Translations under genes and position numbers: made by a program
Assembly: GCA_038562165.1 (NCBI GenBank)
Contig: JBCFAO010000007.1
Location: 1-64,000, forward strand
Origin: WRMS01 sp038562165
GTDB lineage: Bacteria > Bacillota > Peptococcia > DRI-13 > UBA5745
Direction of reading: 5' to 3'
DNA: 64,000 nt
Shown here: one piece after another, positions 1-8,421 of the stretch
Layout of the letters: the number at the start of each line of letters is the position of its first letter
Position numbering within the stretch: position 1 is the stretch's first letter
Notes under the pieces: model-generated
What the model was told of the DNA's origin: nothing
What the model saw: the letters and a program-made list of their open reading frames with translations, nothing else
Databases searched by the model: none

Positions 1-28
1 AACTCATTATACGGAAGTTCTATGGCCA

Positions 29-115
29 TGCACCATGTGTTACGGTGACAATGCACCATTTCTCCGGTCAACCTGCACCATTCTTCCGGTCAACCTGCAC
101 CTTTTTACCCGGCAT
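29..115. repeat. Four tandem 22-23 bp repeats, possible IS end
   Basis: Four head-to-tail units begin with TGCACC at about 29, 52, 74 and 96. Units two and three are nearly identical: TGCACCATT, a short variable part, then CCGGTCAACC. Nothing in this stretch is coding. Multiple short terminal repeats of about 20 bp are typical of IS21-family ends, so this may be one end of an element lying outside the window. That identification is inference, since no transposase is visible. The rest of 1-250 is AT-rich with no recognisable feature. Confidence 0.45.
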
Positions 116-257
116 ATTCACTTTTGTTCTAAATAAAAGAACGTCAGTCCATTTCAACAGTAATGTATATTCACGTTCTCTTGCTTTGTCCACATCTTAT
201 TTCAAAAAAATTCTTTAAAATTCTCTATTCATTCTAATTTTTATATAAAAATGCAGA

Positions 258-305
258 CAAAAAAGGACAAAGTGTGTTTTAAAAACTCACTTTGTCCTTT
301 TGTTT
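258..305. terminator. Rho-independent terminator downstream of the pucR-type gene
   Basis: A 14-bp perfect stem (261-274 with 288-301, core AAAAGGACAAAGTG) encloses a 13-nt AT-rich loop. Reading leftward the stem is followed by a T-rich tract, which suits termination of the minus-strand regulator that stops at 351. The plus-strand flank also carries T residues, so it may work in both directions. Confidence 0.75.
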
Positions 306-350
306 AGAAGAAAATTTTTTAATTTCTGTTTTTCAAATCCCTGCAAAGTT

Positions 351-1532
351 TTATTGGTGGGTTATAAACAACTCCTCCGTTTTCATGGCTACAAAAAAGA
401 TCAGCTTGCCTTCAAGGCTGAGGGGATTTATTCCTGTAATGCCGGTTATTTTCTTAAAGTAATTATTGATGGTATTTCTATGTACAAAGAGCTTGTTTGA
501 GGTTTCTTTTATATTTGCCCCGCATTCTAAGTAGGTAGCTATGCAGGCGGCAAGCTCCGTATGAGATTCCCTATCATATTTTTTAAGCTTGCCCAGGCTA
601 TTGTTATATAAATCGGTAAGAAACTGGGGGTCTGATACATTGGTCAGCAATCTTTGGAAAATAAGCTGATCATAGACGATAACTGGTTGCTCAGGCTTTA
701 TGGCATTTTTTATGGTCAGCAACTGCTTGAAATTATCGGAAACCTTATGTATGCTGTCCTGCATATGACCTATATAAATGTACATTTTATTGCCTGAAAG
801 CATATCCAGCATATTGTATTGAATATGCTGGATATATTTATTACAGGTATCCTCGTACTTATAAATAACGATAACGATAACCATATTTTCATACTGAAAG
901 CACACGTATTTAAAATATGCCGATTGATGCTCCATAAACTCTCTGCACAGCATATTGATTCTGTTGATCACTATATTGATATCTTCTCGGTTCTTTACGC
1001 TGAAAATCAGGGGGCAGAAAAAATCATCGATTGATAAGTTGTACAAAGCGAGTTTTTTTATGTTTGACGATAAATCATCTGTGTCAAAGAGAATACTTCT
1101 CATATAATTGCCCAGGTTAGTAAATTTCTCTTCGTCGCGAATAATTAGCTCCGCTATGTCTTTTACAACGTCATTCATATAAAATTCACTGGACATGGTA
1201 TATAACGGAAGATTCTTTTGATCACAATAGTCAATTATGCTCCCGGGTATTTCTCTTATATATTTTCCCGTATTGATAATAAGAGCCTTGGCGTTGGCTT
1301 TAGTCAGGCCGTTAATCAATCCCGTTAAAACACTTTCAATATCATCGTTAACATATTTCATCCCTGAGGTTATCACCAAACGTCCCTGTCTGCCGAATCT
1401 CTCCGTATCATAATCCTCCACTATTGAGACCCATTCTATATTTGTCTGCTCAATTCCGCCTGCTCCGGCTACCAGCTTTATGTTGTAGGATGGGGACAGA
1501 AGATTTATTAATTTTTTTACGCTTAAAGGCAT
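351..1532 (-). CDS. PucR-family transcriptional regulator
   Basis: A 393-residue protein with the layout of PucR/CdaR-type regulators. The N-terminal PucR ligand-sensing domain covers about residues 8-125 and includes the segment LVITSGMKYV. A variable middle follows, and the C-terminal HTH_30 domain covers about 335-390, with the helix HRNTINNYFKKI. The start is set by a purine-rich site (AGGGGGTGG) eight bases upstream. It is divergent from the two-gene unknown operon at 1675-3113 with about 140 bp between them, so that operon is the natural target. Family members usually activate purine, amino-acid or carboxylate catabolism in response to a metabolite; the ligand here is unknown. The gene is clearly AT-rich compared with genes after 20 kb. 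Confidence 0.85.
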   Translation of the reverse strand: MPLSVKKLINLLSPSYNIKLVAGAGGIEQTNIEWVSIVEDYDTERFGRQGRLVITSGMKYVNDDIESVLTGLINGLTKANAKALIINTGKYIREIPGSIIDYCDQKNLPLYTMSSEFYMNDVVKDIAELIIRDEEKFTNLGNYMRSILFDTDDLSSNIKKLALYNLSIDDFFCPLIFSVKNREDINIVINRINMLCREFMEHQSAYFKYVCFQYENMVIVIVIYKYEDTCNKYIQHIQYNMLDMLSGNKMYIYIGHMQDSIHKVSDNFKQLLTIKNAIKPEQPVIVYDQLIFQRLLTNVSDPQFLTDLYNNSLGKLKKYDRESHTELAACIATYLECGANIKETSNKLFVHRNTINNYFKKITGITGINPLSLEGKLIFFVAMKTEELFITHQ

Positions 1533-1607
1533 TTATTGCCACCCCCTGTTAATCTTTAGGCCCAATTTAAATGTGCATTCAAACAAAAATTGTGCGACAC
1601 TTCTCTA

Positions 1608-1636
1608 TTTAAAAGAGCATTCCATCATTCTATAAT
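1608..1636 (+). promoter_or_regulatory. Putative sigma-A promoter of the 1675-3113 operon
   Basis: A perfect TATAAT lies at 1631-1636, with TTTAAA at 1608-1613 as a weak -35 and a 17-bp spacer. The start codon at 1675 follows a strong AAAGGGGAG site. A weak -35 beside a perfect -10 is typical of an activator-dependent promoter and fits control by the divergent PucR-type protein. Confidence 0.5.
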
Positions 1637-1674
1637 GTCAGTATACAACTATAGTTAAAGGGGAGTACGTTATT

Positions 1675-2052
1675 ATGAAGCTAATGCACACAAGACTTCC
1701 GGATTTTTACTCAAAAGCAGAGGCAGCCGCTAAAAAGCGTAACCCAGAAACAGAATTTTCCATAAGCGGCCTGGAGAATGTTAAGACGGCGAAGCTTGCT
1801 TCATTAAGGGTTGGCCGTGTCGAAGATGAAATAACAGAGATTACCGAAGACGAGGATATTAAAAAGGTTGAAGTTGTTCTTACTCCCGACAACCCGGAAA
1901 CATTATATACCGTTGTCATAAAAGGGATTCAGGAGGACGGCACCTGCAAAAAGATCATTCTTGAAAACATGATGCTGTCAGCTCCTACAGTTGAAACTCA
2001 TCTCTTTGGGGTGAAAGAAGTTATCGATCGCCGCAGTAATATGAAGAAATAA
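1675..2052 (+). CDS. Conserved-looking protein of unknown function (small partner)
   Basis: A 125-residue, charged, soluble protein with no signal peptide or membrane segment; I do not recognise the family. It starts at ATG after AAAGGGGAG and ends 17 bp before the next gene, whose ribosome site (CAGGAGG) sits in that gap, so the two are surely co-transcribed. The body alternates short beta-like stretches (VEVVLTPDN, LYTVVIKG) with acidic runs (TEITEDEDIKK). Size and context suggest a small subunit or accessory partner of the 347-residue protein that follows. No catalytic motif is evident. Confidence 0.75.
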   Translation: MKLMHTRLPDFYSKAEAAAKKRNPETEFSISGLENVKTAKLASLRVGRVEDEITEITEDEDIKKVEVVLTPDNPETLYTVVIKGIQEDGTCKKIILENMMLSAPTVETHLFGVKEVIDRRSNMKK

Positions 2053-2069
2053 TAACAGGAGGAAATAAC

Positions 2070-3113
2070 GTGAAGCTAAAATATCGTATTGTACCACAGG
2101 GAGCTGCTGATGGGATAGTACCGTTAAACTGGGTTTTTATCGAAAAAAAAGATATTGAAGCTGCGGGGCTTACACCCCTTGAGGCATGCTTTGCCGTAGG
2201 CAAAGACCTTGGTGATGATTGCGCCGCCATTGATATTATGGATATGGAAGACGCTATCACGGTGACAAGCGACGGTATTGTGGCGCCGGGAGCCGTTATC
2301 GGCGTGGCTTCCGTTGATCACGGCCTGATCAATCCCTCCTATGGATACCTTAATATCAGTCCCCTGCCCTATTCCGATAAAATGATCGAGGAAGAACCCC
2401 ACATGAGGTTATGGCTCACCGAGCCTTACAAGGGTAAAGCCCTTCATCGCGGTCCCAGCAAAGAGGACAGGGGCAACAGGGGCGCTAACAATGAAAATAT
2501 GACAATGTCCGGCCGGATTGCCAACAACAACTGCGGTTCTGAAGTGATGAACATGGTTGAAATGACAGAGATACTTGCACCTTACTTTGGCATGTATCAA
2601 ATCATGAATGACGGTGAGGTTATCATCGGTGTTGCCGGGCCCGAGGTCTCCGTGGGGATCGGTATGGTCGTAAGCGAACGCCACGGCAGAATTTTTGGCG
2701 GCGTCAACCTGGGCTCGTACAAGGCAGGTATGACGGCTCATAACTCCGGCGAATTCGCCAAAACAGTTAAGAGCGATTACCCCGCTATCTGCGCTCCCAA
2801 GCCGGTTCTTGCGGAATACACTCTCCGGGCCCTTGATATTGATCTTGTTGCCGGCAAAGACATCGGCTGCTCTCCTGCGGTACTTGCCCTTGCCAAAGCT
2901 TACGGAAAACCCATTGCCCTGGACAACATTGCGCCAAGAGCCTGGGTTGAGCTTGAAAGCGTTGGTATGACAAGAGAGAAGCTGGAAGCCCCCGCAGAGA
3001 TCTTAAGCCGTGACGAAATCATCGCTAAAGCTGATGAAATCATCCCAGGTATGCCTGGGGCAAAGACGTATAAGGCTTCGGATATCTGCGAAATCAGATA
3101 CGCCGAGGTTTAA
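2070..3113 (+). CDS. Protein of unknown function (347 aa), large partner of an operon pair
   Basis: A soluble 347-residue protein that I cannot assign to a family. It is rich in glycine and invariant-looking polar patches: a GNRGANNENMTMSGRIANNN region (about 136-155), a VAGPEVSVGIGMVVSERHGR stretch (about 190-210), and a later GKDIGCSPAVLALAKAYGKP segment. These look like an enzyme core rather than a structural protein, but no known metal or cofactor motif stands out. The start is fixed by AGGAGG seven bases upstream. It is followed by a clear terminator, so the operon has two genes. Neighbours are a PucR-type regulator, an amidohydrolase and a peptide-type importer, which suggests catabolism of an amide or peptide-like compound (inference). 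Confidence 0.78.
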   Translation: MKLKYRIVPQGAADGIVPLNWVFIEKKDIEAAGLTPLEACFAVGKDLGDDCAAIDIMDMEDAITVTSDGIVAPGAVIGVASVDHGLINPSYGYLNISPLPYSDKMIEEEPHMRLWLTEPYKGKALHRGPSKEDRGNRGANNENMTMSGRIANNNCGSEVMNMVEMTEILAPYFGMYQIMNDGEVIIGVAGPEVSVGIGMVVSERHGRIFGGVNLGSYKAGMTAHNSGEFAKTVKSDYPAICAPKPVLAEYTLRALDIDLVAGKDIGCSPAVLALAKAYGKPIALDNIAPRAWVELESVGMTREKLEAPAEILSRDEIIAKADEIIPGMPGAKTYKASDICEIRYAEV

Positions 3114-3133
3114 CAGGAGCTAATCCATACTTT

Positions 3134-3164
3134 ACAGGGCAGATTGTTTCTGCCCTGTTTTTTG
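3134..3164 (+). terminator. Rho-independent terminator of the 1675-3113 operon
   Basis: A 10-bp stem (ACAGGGCAGA at 3134-3143 with its complement at 3149-3158) carries a 5-nt loop and is followed by six T residues. The orientation fits the plus-strand operon. The opposite flank has no matching A-tract, so it is not an obvious terminator for the minus-strand gene ending at 3181. Confidence 0.85.
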
Positions 3165-3180
3165 TATGCCAAAGCCTAAC

Positions 3181-4437
3181 TTATCTGTTGATCATTTCAC
3201 CTTTTTTTATAACAATCTCAGGATTTTTTATAGCCTCTGCGATATCGGCGGCAGGGTCTTTTTTTAACAGCAGCAAATCCGCCTGTTTGCCCTTTTCCAC
3301 AGAGCCAACGTGTTCATCAATGCCCAGAGCCTTTGCTCCCCTCAGAGTTGAAGCATGGATCAGCTCCATAGAATCGGCGCCGTTTCTCTCCATAACATAT
3401 AAATTTTCATAGTAGCTGGTCTTAAAATCCGCCGCTCTCCATCCCGCATCCGTACCTATTATATAGGGCACTCCCTTGCCGGCTTGAAACTTAAAGCTCT
3501 CTACGGTAAGCCGGTCATAATTTAAATTAGAATAGTAGCCGGCCTCTTCTTCTTCTGTGGCAATGCCCGCCTTAACAAGCTGGCCGAACATTGCAATAGC
3601 GCCTTTAACACAACAAATAGTATGATCTACATATATATTATTGTCAATAATTCTCTGAACAAGCTCTATGTCCAAATTGTTTTTTGAGCAATCGGCGCTG
3701 CAAAGTACGGTATGCTCAATGGTGTCCACAGCCAGCCGGGAAAGCTTTTCCGTCATTTCAACTGTGCAACTGTGTACGGCAATTTTCATGCCTCTTAAAT
3801 GGGCTTCATCAATGGCTGCCTGCAATTCCTCATCACTAAACGTAGCGGTTTTGGTAACGCCAATGGTGCCGCCGTATGTCCCCATAACCTTGACAAAATC
3901 TGCGCCGGCTTTTTGCTGCTCCCGAATTTTTTTTCTGATCTCCCAGGGACCGTCAACTTCTCCGCCGGCGTAGTGGCAGTGGCCCCCCGTACAGGTAAGA
4001 GGAGCCCCGCAGCTTAAAATATCAGGCCCTGTAATATGTTGATTTTTTATGGCCTTCTTTACATTGATTGACGCATAGTTTAAGGTTCCGCAATCCCTTA
4101 AGGTGGTGATCCCCTGGGCAAGAGCCGTCATGGCATTTCTGAAGGCCATGATATTTATTTCGCCCTCTGTCCAATCTCTTACGATATATTCTCCAAAAAC
4201 ATTGCCCCAGGAATCGTTGCCCGGAAACATAAGATGGACATGACAATCGATCAATCCCGGCATCATATAATAGTCGGAATAGTCCATAAGGTCAACCTGG
4301 CTGTATCTATCGCTTTTCTTAAACTCCTCATCAGTCAATACATCCCTTATTTTCTCCCCGTCAATTACAGCTACGGCATTATCCAGGGCTGAGCCAATTT
4401 GGCCGCTATACAGCTTTTTCACCTTTATCGCTTTCAT
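3181..4437 (-). CDS. Metal-dependent amidohydrolase (imidazolonepropionase/Xaa-Pro dipeptidase-like)
   Basis: A 418-residue cytoplasmic amidohydrolase-superfamily enzyme. Metal-site motifs are in order: HVH at residues 66-68 in GLIDCHVHLMF, the likely bridging carboxylated lysine in FVKVMGTYGG (about 180), histidines in KIAVHSCT (about 221) and DTIEHTVL (about 240), and the aspartate in IIGTDAGW (about 330). The C-terminus has the usual GSVEKGKQADLLLL strand. Such proteins hydrolyse amide or cyclic amide bonds in dipeptides, hydantoin-like or N-acyl compounds. It is the last gene of a minus-strand unit, 14 bp after the importer ATPase, so its substrate probably arrives through that importer. 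Exact specificity is unknown. Confidence 0.85.
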   Translation of the reverse strand: MKAIKVKKLYSGQIGSALDNAVAVIDGEKIRDVLTDEEFKKSDRYSQVDLMDYSDYYMMPGLIDCHVHLMFPGNDSWGNVFGEYIVRDWTEGEINIMAFRNAMTALAQGITTLRDCGTLNYASINVKKAIKNQHITGPDILSCGAPLTCTGGHCHYAGGEVDGPWEIRKKIREQQKAGADFVKVMGTYGGTIGVTKTATFSDEELQAAIDEAHLRGMKIAVHSCTVEMTEKLSRLAVDTIEHTVLCSADCSKNNLDIELVQRIIDNNIYVDHTICCVKGAIAMFGQLVKAGIATEEEEAGYYSNLNYDRLTVESFKFQAGKGVPYIIGTDAGWRAADFKTSYYENLYVMERNGADSMELIHASTLRGAKALGIDEHVGSVEKGKQADLLLLKKDPAADIAEAIKNPEIVIKKGEMINR

Positions 4438-4451
4438 CTATAGACTCCGAT

Positions 4452-5399
4452 CTAATAATACAATACGCAGGCCACCTTATGAGTCGGTGTAATCTGTACC
4501 TCATTTATTTTTTCTCCGACACATTCAGGCCTTGCATGGGGGCAACGGGGAGCAAAGCGGCAGCCGGGAGCGGGATTAACCGGACTTTTTACCTCGCCCC
4601 GAATGACCTCCGCTCTTTTCTGGCGCCTAAGCTCAGGAATAGGAATAGCGCTAAGCAAAGCCTTTGTATAGGGATGCAGGGGATTCTCGTATAATTCATC
4701 GGTATCCGCCTGCTCTATACACTCGCCCAGATACATAACCATGATGCTGTGACTAATATGCTTTACCACACTAAGATCGTGGGTAATAAACATATAGGAC
4801 AGGTTATTCGTTTCCTGCAAATCCATCAGAAGATTGAGGATCTGGGCTTGAATGGAGACGTCAAGGGCAGAAACAGGTTCATCGCATACTACAAATTTGG
4901 GATCAAGGGCCAAAGCTCTTGCCACGCCGATCCTCTGTCTTCTGCCGCCGTCCAGCTCATGGGGATAAGCATTATAAAAGCGGAGGGCAAGACCAACCGT
5001 ATTCATTATTTCCTTTACTTTATCATCTCTGGCCTTTTTGTTCGCTTCTGTTTTACATACTTTCATGGGCTCCGCTATAATCTGAGATACTGACATACGG
5101 GGGTTTATGGATGAATAGGGGTCCTGAAAAATCATCTGGGCGTTTTTACGAAAATTCTTAAGCTGCTTCTTATCAAATGTATTAATATCCTCGCCGTCAA
5201 AGAAAACCTTGCCTTCAGTGGAATCGATCAGGCGAATCATCGTTCTTCCCAAGGTCGATTTGCCGCAGCCGGATTCCCCCACGACGCCAAGGGTCTGTCC
5301 TGCAGGGATGCTGAGGTTTATGTCATCAACTGCGTGCAGCAAGCCGCCGGGGGTCTTAAAATACTTTTTTAAACCCTCTGTATAAATTAAGTCTTTCAT
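4452..5399 (-). CDS. Oligopeptide/dipeptide ABC transporter ATP-binding protein (DppF/OppF type)
   Basis: A 315-residue ATPase of the peptide/nickel importer family. It has Walker A GVVGESGCGKST, the Q-loop MIFQDPYSSINPRMS, a signature region written LDGGRRQRIGVARAL, and Walker B KFVVCDEPVSALD. The C-terminal oligopeptide-type extension carries a cysteine cluster (CRFAPRCPHARPEC). The start at 5399 is chosen over an upstream in-frame ATG because a strong AGAGGGGGGAAGG site precedes it and it forms an ATGA overlap with the DppD-type gene. The signature GGRRQR in place of SGGQQQR is usual for this subfamily. It works with the 5396-6388 ATPase on the cytoplasmic face. Confidence 0.92.
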   Translation of the reverse strand: MKDLIYTEGLKKYFKTPGGLLHAVDDINLSIPAGQTLGVVGESGCGKSTLGRTMIRLIDSTEGKVFFDGEDINTFDKKQLKNFRKNAQMIFQDPYSSINPRMSVSQIIAEPMKVCKTEANKKARDDKVKEIMNTVGLALRFYNAYPHELDGGRRQRIGVARALALDPKFVVCDEPVSALDVSIQAQILNLLMDLQETNNLSYMFITHDLSVVKHISHSIMVMYLGECIEQADTDELYENPLHPYTKALLSAIPIPELRRQKRAEVIRGEVKSPVNPAPGCRFAPRCPHARPECVGEKINEVQITPTHKVACVLYY

Positions 5400-6388
5400 G
5401 ACCTTCCCCCCTCTTTTGACGCAAACAGATGACATTTTACCATATGCTCCCCACCGATCATCACAGAGGGAGGCTCCTCAGTTGTACAAATCTCCATACG
5501 GTGGGGGCAACGGGGATTAAATGTACATCCCTTTGGCAAATCAGCCGGATCAGGCATCAGACCATCAATAGGGCTAAGACGGCGGGTTTTAACCTTAAGG
5601 TTGGGTATTGAGGCAAAAAGGCCAACGGTATAAGGATGATGGACCTGCCCTTCAAAAATATCCTCAATCTTTCCCTTTTCAATGATTGAGCCGGCATACA
5701 TTACCGCTACATCATCACAGATTTCGGCCACAATGCCAAGATCATGGGTAACAAGAATCATGGCGGTTTGCAGGCGCTCTTTAAGCTCATTCATCAGCTT
5801 CAAAACCTGGGCCTGAATGGTAACGTCAAGGGCTGTTGTGGGCTCGTCCGCCAACAAAAGCTTTGGCTCGCAGGCAAGGGCCATAGCAATCACAACCCTT
5901 TGCTTCATTCCCCCGGAAAACTGGTGGGGATAGTCATTTTTTCTTTCCTTCGGAAGGCCTACCAGATCAAGCATTTCTTCAACTCTGTTCTCAATTGCCT
6001 GGTCATCCTTATAAATTCCGTGATATTTGAGAACCTCGCCGATCTGCATGCCTATGGTATATACAGGATTAAGGCTTGATAAGGGGTCCTGGAAGATCAT
6101 GGCAATATCATTGCCGCGGATTTTTCTCATCTCATCTTCAGACAATGCCAGAATATCCATACCGTCAAAAATAATCTCGCCTTTTGGGATCTCGCCGATT
6201 CTCTCCGGAAGAAGCCTCAGTATACTCAAACAGGTTGTTGTTTTTCCTGCGCCGGTTTCACCAACCAGCCCCAAGGTCCTGCCCCTGTCTAATGAAAGGG
6301 AAAGATCATTTACCGCATATACGGTATCTTCATCTGTGTTGTACTGCGCATATAAATCTTTTATCTCTAAGAGTTTTTCATTTTTCAC
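5396..6388 (-). CDS. Oligopeptide/dipeptide ABC transporter ATP-binding protein (DppD/OppD type)
   Basis: A 330-residue ATPase with Walker A GLVGETGAGKTT, Q-loop MIFQDPLSSLNPVYT, signature FSGGMKQRVVIAMAL and Walker B LLLADEPTTALD, followed by the peptide-importer C-terminal domain with CTFNPRCPHRMEIC. It pairs with the DppF-type protein to energise import. It lies 19 bp downstream of the DppC-type permease and overlaps the next ATPase by four bases, so the four transporter genes are translationally linked. Confidence 0.93.
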   Translation of the reverse strand: MKNEKLLEIKDLYAQYNTDEDTVYAVNDLSLSLDRGRTLGLVGETGAGKTTTCLSILRLLPERIGEIPKGEIIFDGMDILALSEDEMRKIRGNDIAMIFQDPLSSLNPVYTIGMQIGEVLKYHGIYKDDQAIENRVEEMLDLVGLPKERKNDYPHQFSGGMKQRVVIAMALACEPKLLLADEPTTALDVTIQAQVLKLMNELKERLQTAMILVTHDLGIVAEICDDVAVMYAGSIIEKGKIEDIFEGQVHHPYTVGLFASIPNLKVKTRRLSPIDGLMPDPADLPKGCTFNPRCPHRMEICTTEEPPSVMIGGEHMVKCHLFASKEGGRS

Positions 6389-6407
6389 AGCTCTTCTCCC
6401 CTTCTCA

Positions 6408-7310
6408 CTAATTCTTCATCTTGGGATCCAAGGCGTCTCTCAGCCCGTCTCCGATAAGGGTTAGTGACATAACAGTAAGAACGATGGCAATACCCGGTGC
6501 ATATACAAGATACGGATAGTTGATCATCTGTGCCTTTGCTTCTGAAAGCATGGCTCCCCATTCAGGGTTGGGCGGCTGTACCCCAAGACCAATAAAGCTC
6601 ATTGAGGCAATAGAAATAATGCTTCGCGCCACAGATAAAGTGCCTTCAACGATCATGGGCCCTACCGCATTAGGAATAATATGCCTGAACATAATCCTGA
6701 AATCGCTGGTACCGCAGCTTATGGCAGCTTCTACAAATTCCTGATTTTTTATGGAGAGGACCGACGCTCTTACAATGCGGGACATTTTTGGCATTGTACT
6801 TATGCCGAGAGCAAGCATAAGATTAGGAATACTGTTGCCAAAGCCGGAAACCAGGGCGATAGCCAGGAGCGTTCCCGGTATAGCAAGAAACATATCACAA
6901 AAACGCATTAACACGTTATCCAATACACTGCCTTCATAATACCCGGAGAGAGAGCCGATAATGGTGCCGCCGCCAAGAGAAATACCCACAACACCAAGGC
7001 CGACAAACATAGACAGCCTGGAGCCCCAAAGTATCCGCTTAAAGATATCCCGTCCAAATTGGTCTGTGCCAAAAACATGCTGGCTGCTGGGGCCAAGAAA
7101 CCGTTGGGAGATATTCTGGCTGATGATATCCCGTTCATAGTCAAGAACCAGCGGCGCCGCAAAGGCAATTACCACCAGTATTAAAAACATGATTAATCCA
7201 ATAAAAGCCATTTTGTTTTTGCGGAATCTAAACCATATTGACGCCAATTGGCTTCTTCTTTTTATTATCCCGCCGGAGGTTTTATCTATATTAGCATTGA
7301 TCCTAATCAT
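6408..7310 (-). CDS. Peptide-type ABC transporter permease (DppC/OppC type)
   Basis: A 300-residue inner-membrane permease. The OppC-like N-terminal segment (residues 10-60) carries the first membrane helix (MAFIGLIMFLILVVIAFAAP), followed by the FGTDQFGRDIFKRILWGSR motif and the binding-protein-dependent transport domain with an EAA-like loop (EAAISCGTSDFRIMFRHIIPN, about 190-210). Its start overlaps the end of the DppB-type gene by eight bases, and an AAGGCGGTG ribosome site lies inside that gene. It forms the translocation pore as a heterodimer with the 7303-8265 protein. Confidence 0.92.
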   Translation of the reverse strand: MIRINANIDKTSGGIIKRRSQLASIWFRFRKNKMAFIGLIMFLILVVIAFAAPLVLDYERDIISQNISQRFLGPSSQHVFGTDQFGRDIFKRILWGSRLSMFVGLGVVGISLGGGTIIGSLSGYYEGSVLDNVLMRFCDMFLAIPGTLLAIALVSGFGNSIPNLMLALGISTMPKMSRIVRASVLSIKNQEFVEAAISCGTSDFRIMFRHIIPNAVGPMIVEGTLSVARSIISIASMSFIGLGVQPPNPEWGAMLSEAKAQMINYPYLVYAPGIAIVLTVMSLTLIGDGLRDALDPKMKN

Positions 7311-8265
7311 TTGCCGTCACCGCCTTCTTCTTAACCGTAGCAAACTGCGCTCTAAGACGAGGGTCAATATACATATAGACTATATCTGTGGCAAGATTAA
7401 TAAGTGATGATAATAATGCGACAAACATCACGCAGCCGATCACAACCGGCACATCCTTGAGCCTTATGGATTGGATCATCAGTGAGCCTATTCCCGGAAT
7501 GCCGAAGATTTGCTCAATGATGATTGTACCGCCAAGCTGCCAGCCCATATTGACGCCAACAAGAGTTACGATGGGCATAAGAGCGTTTTTAAAGGTATGC
7601 TTAAATATAACGTCTTTTTCCGGAACACCCTTTGCTCTAGCCGTGCGAATATAGTCCATTCTCGATACTTCCAGCATAGACGACCGGGACATGCGTATGG
7701 TATTTGCCAAATAGTTTGCCGCTGCCGTAAAGCCCGGCAAAAGAAAATGTTTCCATGAGGTCGCCCCCGATATAGGGAGAATTCTTAACTTAACGGCGAA
7801 TAAAATAATCAGCATTAGGCCGAGCCAAAAATCCGGCATAGACGTTAGTCCCAGCGTAATAGCGGTGATGATATTATCCGGAGCGGTATATTGCTTAATC
7901 GCTGACAAAATACCTAGAAGTACTCCAAGGACAGAGGAAATGGCAATAGCCGCAAATGCCAGCCTTAAAGTATAATGAAATCGTGTAAACACCTCGGTAA
8001 ACACTGGATTTTTTGTCCGGTAGGATATCCCGAAATCACCGCGAAGAAGAATATTTCCTACATAATTGAAATAGCGTTCAAAAAAGCCTCCGTTTAAGCC
8101 CAGCTCTTCCCTAAGCATCTCAACAGCCTCAGGCTTTGAGCTATCGCCAAGAAGCAAGGTGGCGGCATCGCCGGGTGTAAGATTCATTATAGAAAAAAGG
8201 ATAAAGGATATGCCCAATAATACAGGAATCAACATCAATAGTCTCTTTATAATAAACTTTGTCAT
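7303..8265 (-). CDS. Peptide-type ABC transporter permease (DppB/OppB type)
   Basis: A 320-residue permease with the classic DppB opening (RLLMLIPVLLGISFILFSIMNLTPGD), about six membrane helices, and an EAA-like loop RTARAKGVPEKDVIFKHTFKNALMP near residue 215. Ribosome site AAAGGACGATGG. It is the first transporter gene after the binding protein and is separated from it by a hairpin with a T-tract (8342-8385), which probably lowers permease expression relative to the binding protein. Confidence 0.92.
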   Translation of the reverse strand: MTKFIIKRLLMLIPVLLGISFILFSIMNLTPGDAATLLLGDSSKPEAVEMLREELGLNGGFFERYFNYVGNILLRGDFGISYRTKNPVFTEVFTRFHYTLRLAFAAIAISSVLGVLLGILSAIKQYTAPDNIITAITLGLTSMPDFWLGLMLIILFAVKLRILPISGATSWKHFLLPGFTAAANYLANTIRMSRSSMLEVSRMDYIRTARAKGVPEKDVIFKHTFKNALMPIVTLVGVNMGWQLGGTIIIEQIFGIPGIGSLMIQSIRLKDVPVVIGCVMFVALLSSLINLATDIVYMYIDPRLRAQFATVKKKAVTAND

Positions 8266-8341
8266 GTACCATCGTCCTTTCGATACCGGCCTTATCTCAA
8301 AACACTTTAAACCTCCTATAAGTTTCTCGCCCTTCGCTGAG

Positions 8342-8385
8342 CAAAAAAAGATTAAGCGGGCAGGCAGTATTGCTGCCTGCCCGCT
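8342..8385 (-). terminator. Intra-operon terminator/attenuator between binding protein and permeases
   Basis: A perfect 13-bp GC-rich stem (8355-8367 with 8373-8385, core AGCGGGCAGGCAG) has a 5-nt loop. Read leftward it is followed by seven T residues, a complete intrinsic terminator. It lies between the binding-protein stop and the permease start, where partial termination commonly sets a high ratio of binding protein to permease. Confidence 0.8.
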
Positions 8386-8421
8386 AAGATTATTGAAGTT
8401 TGCGGATTTAGCTGTATCAGT

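Noticed and set aside
819..1034. Small plus-strand frames inside the pucR-type gene (also 300-500)
   Set aside because: They overlap a well-supported gene or a terminator and lack ribosome sites and recognisable sequence.
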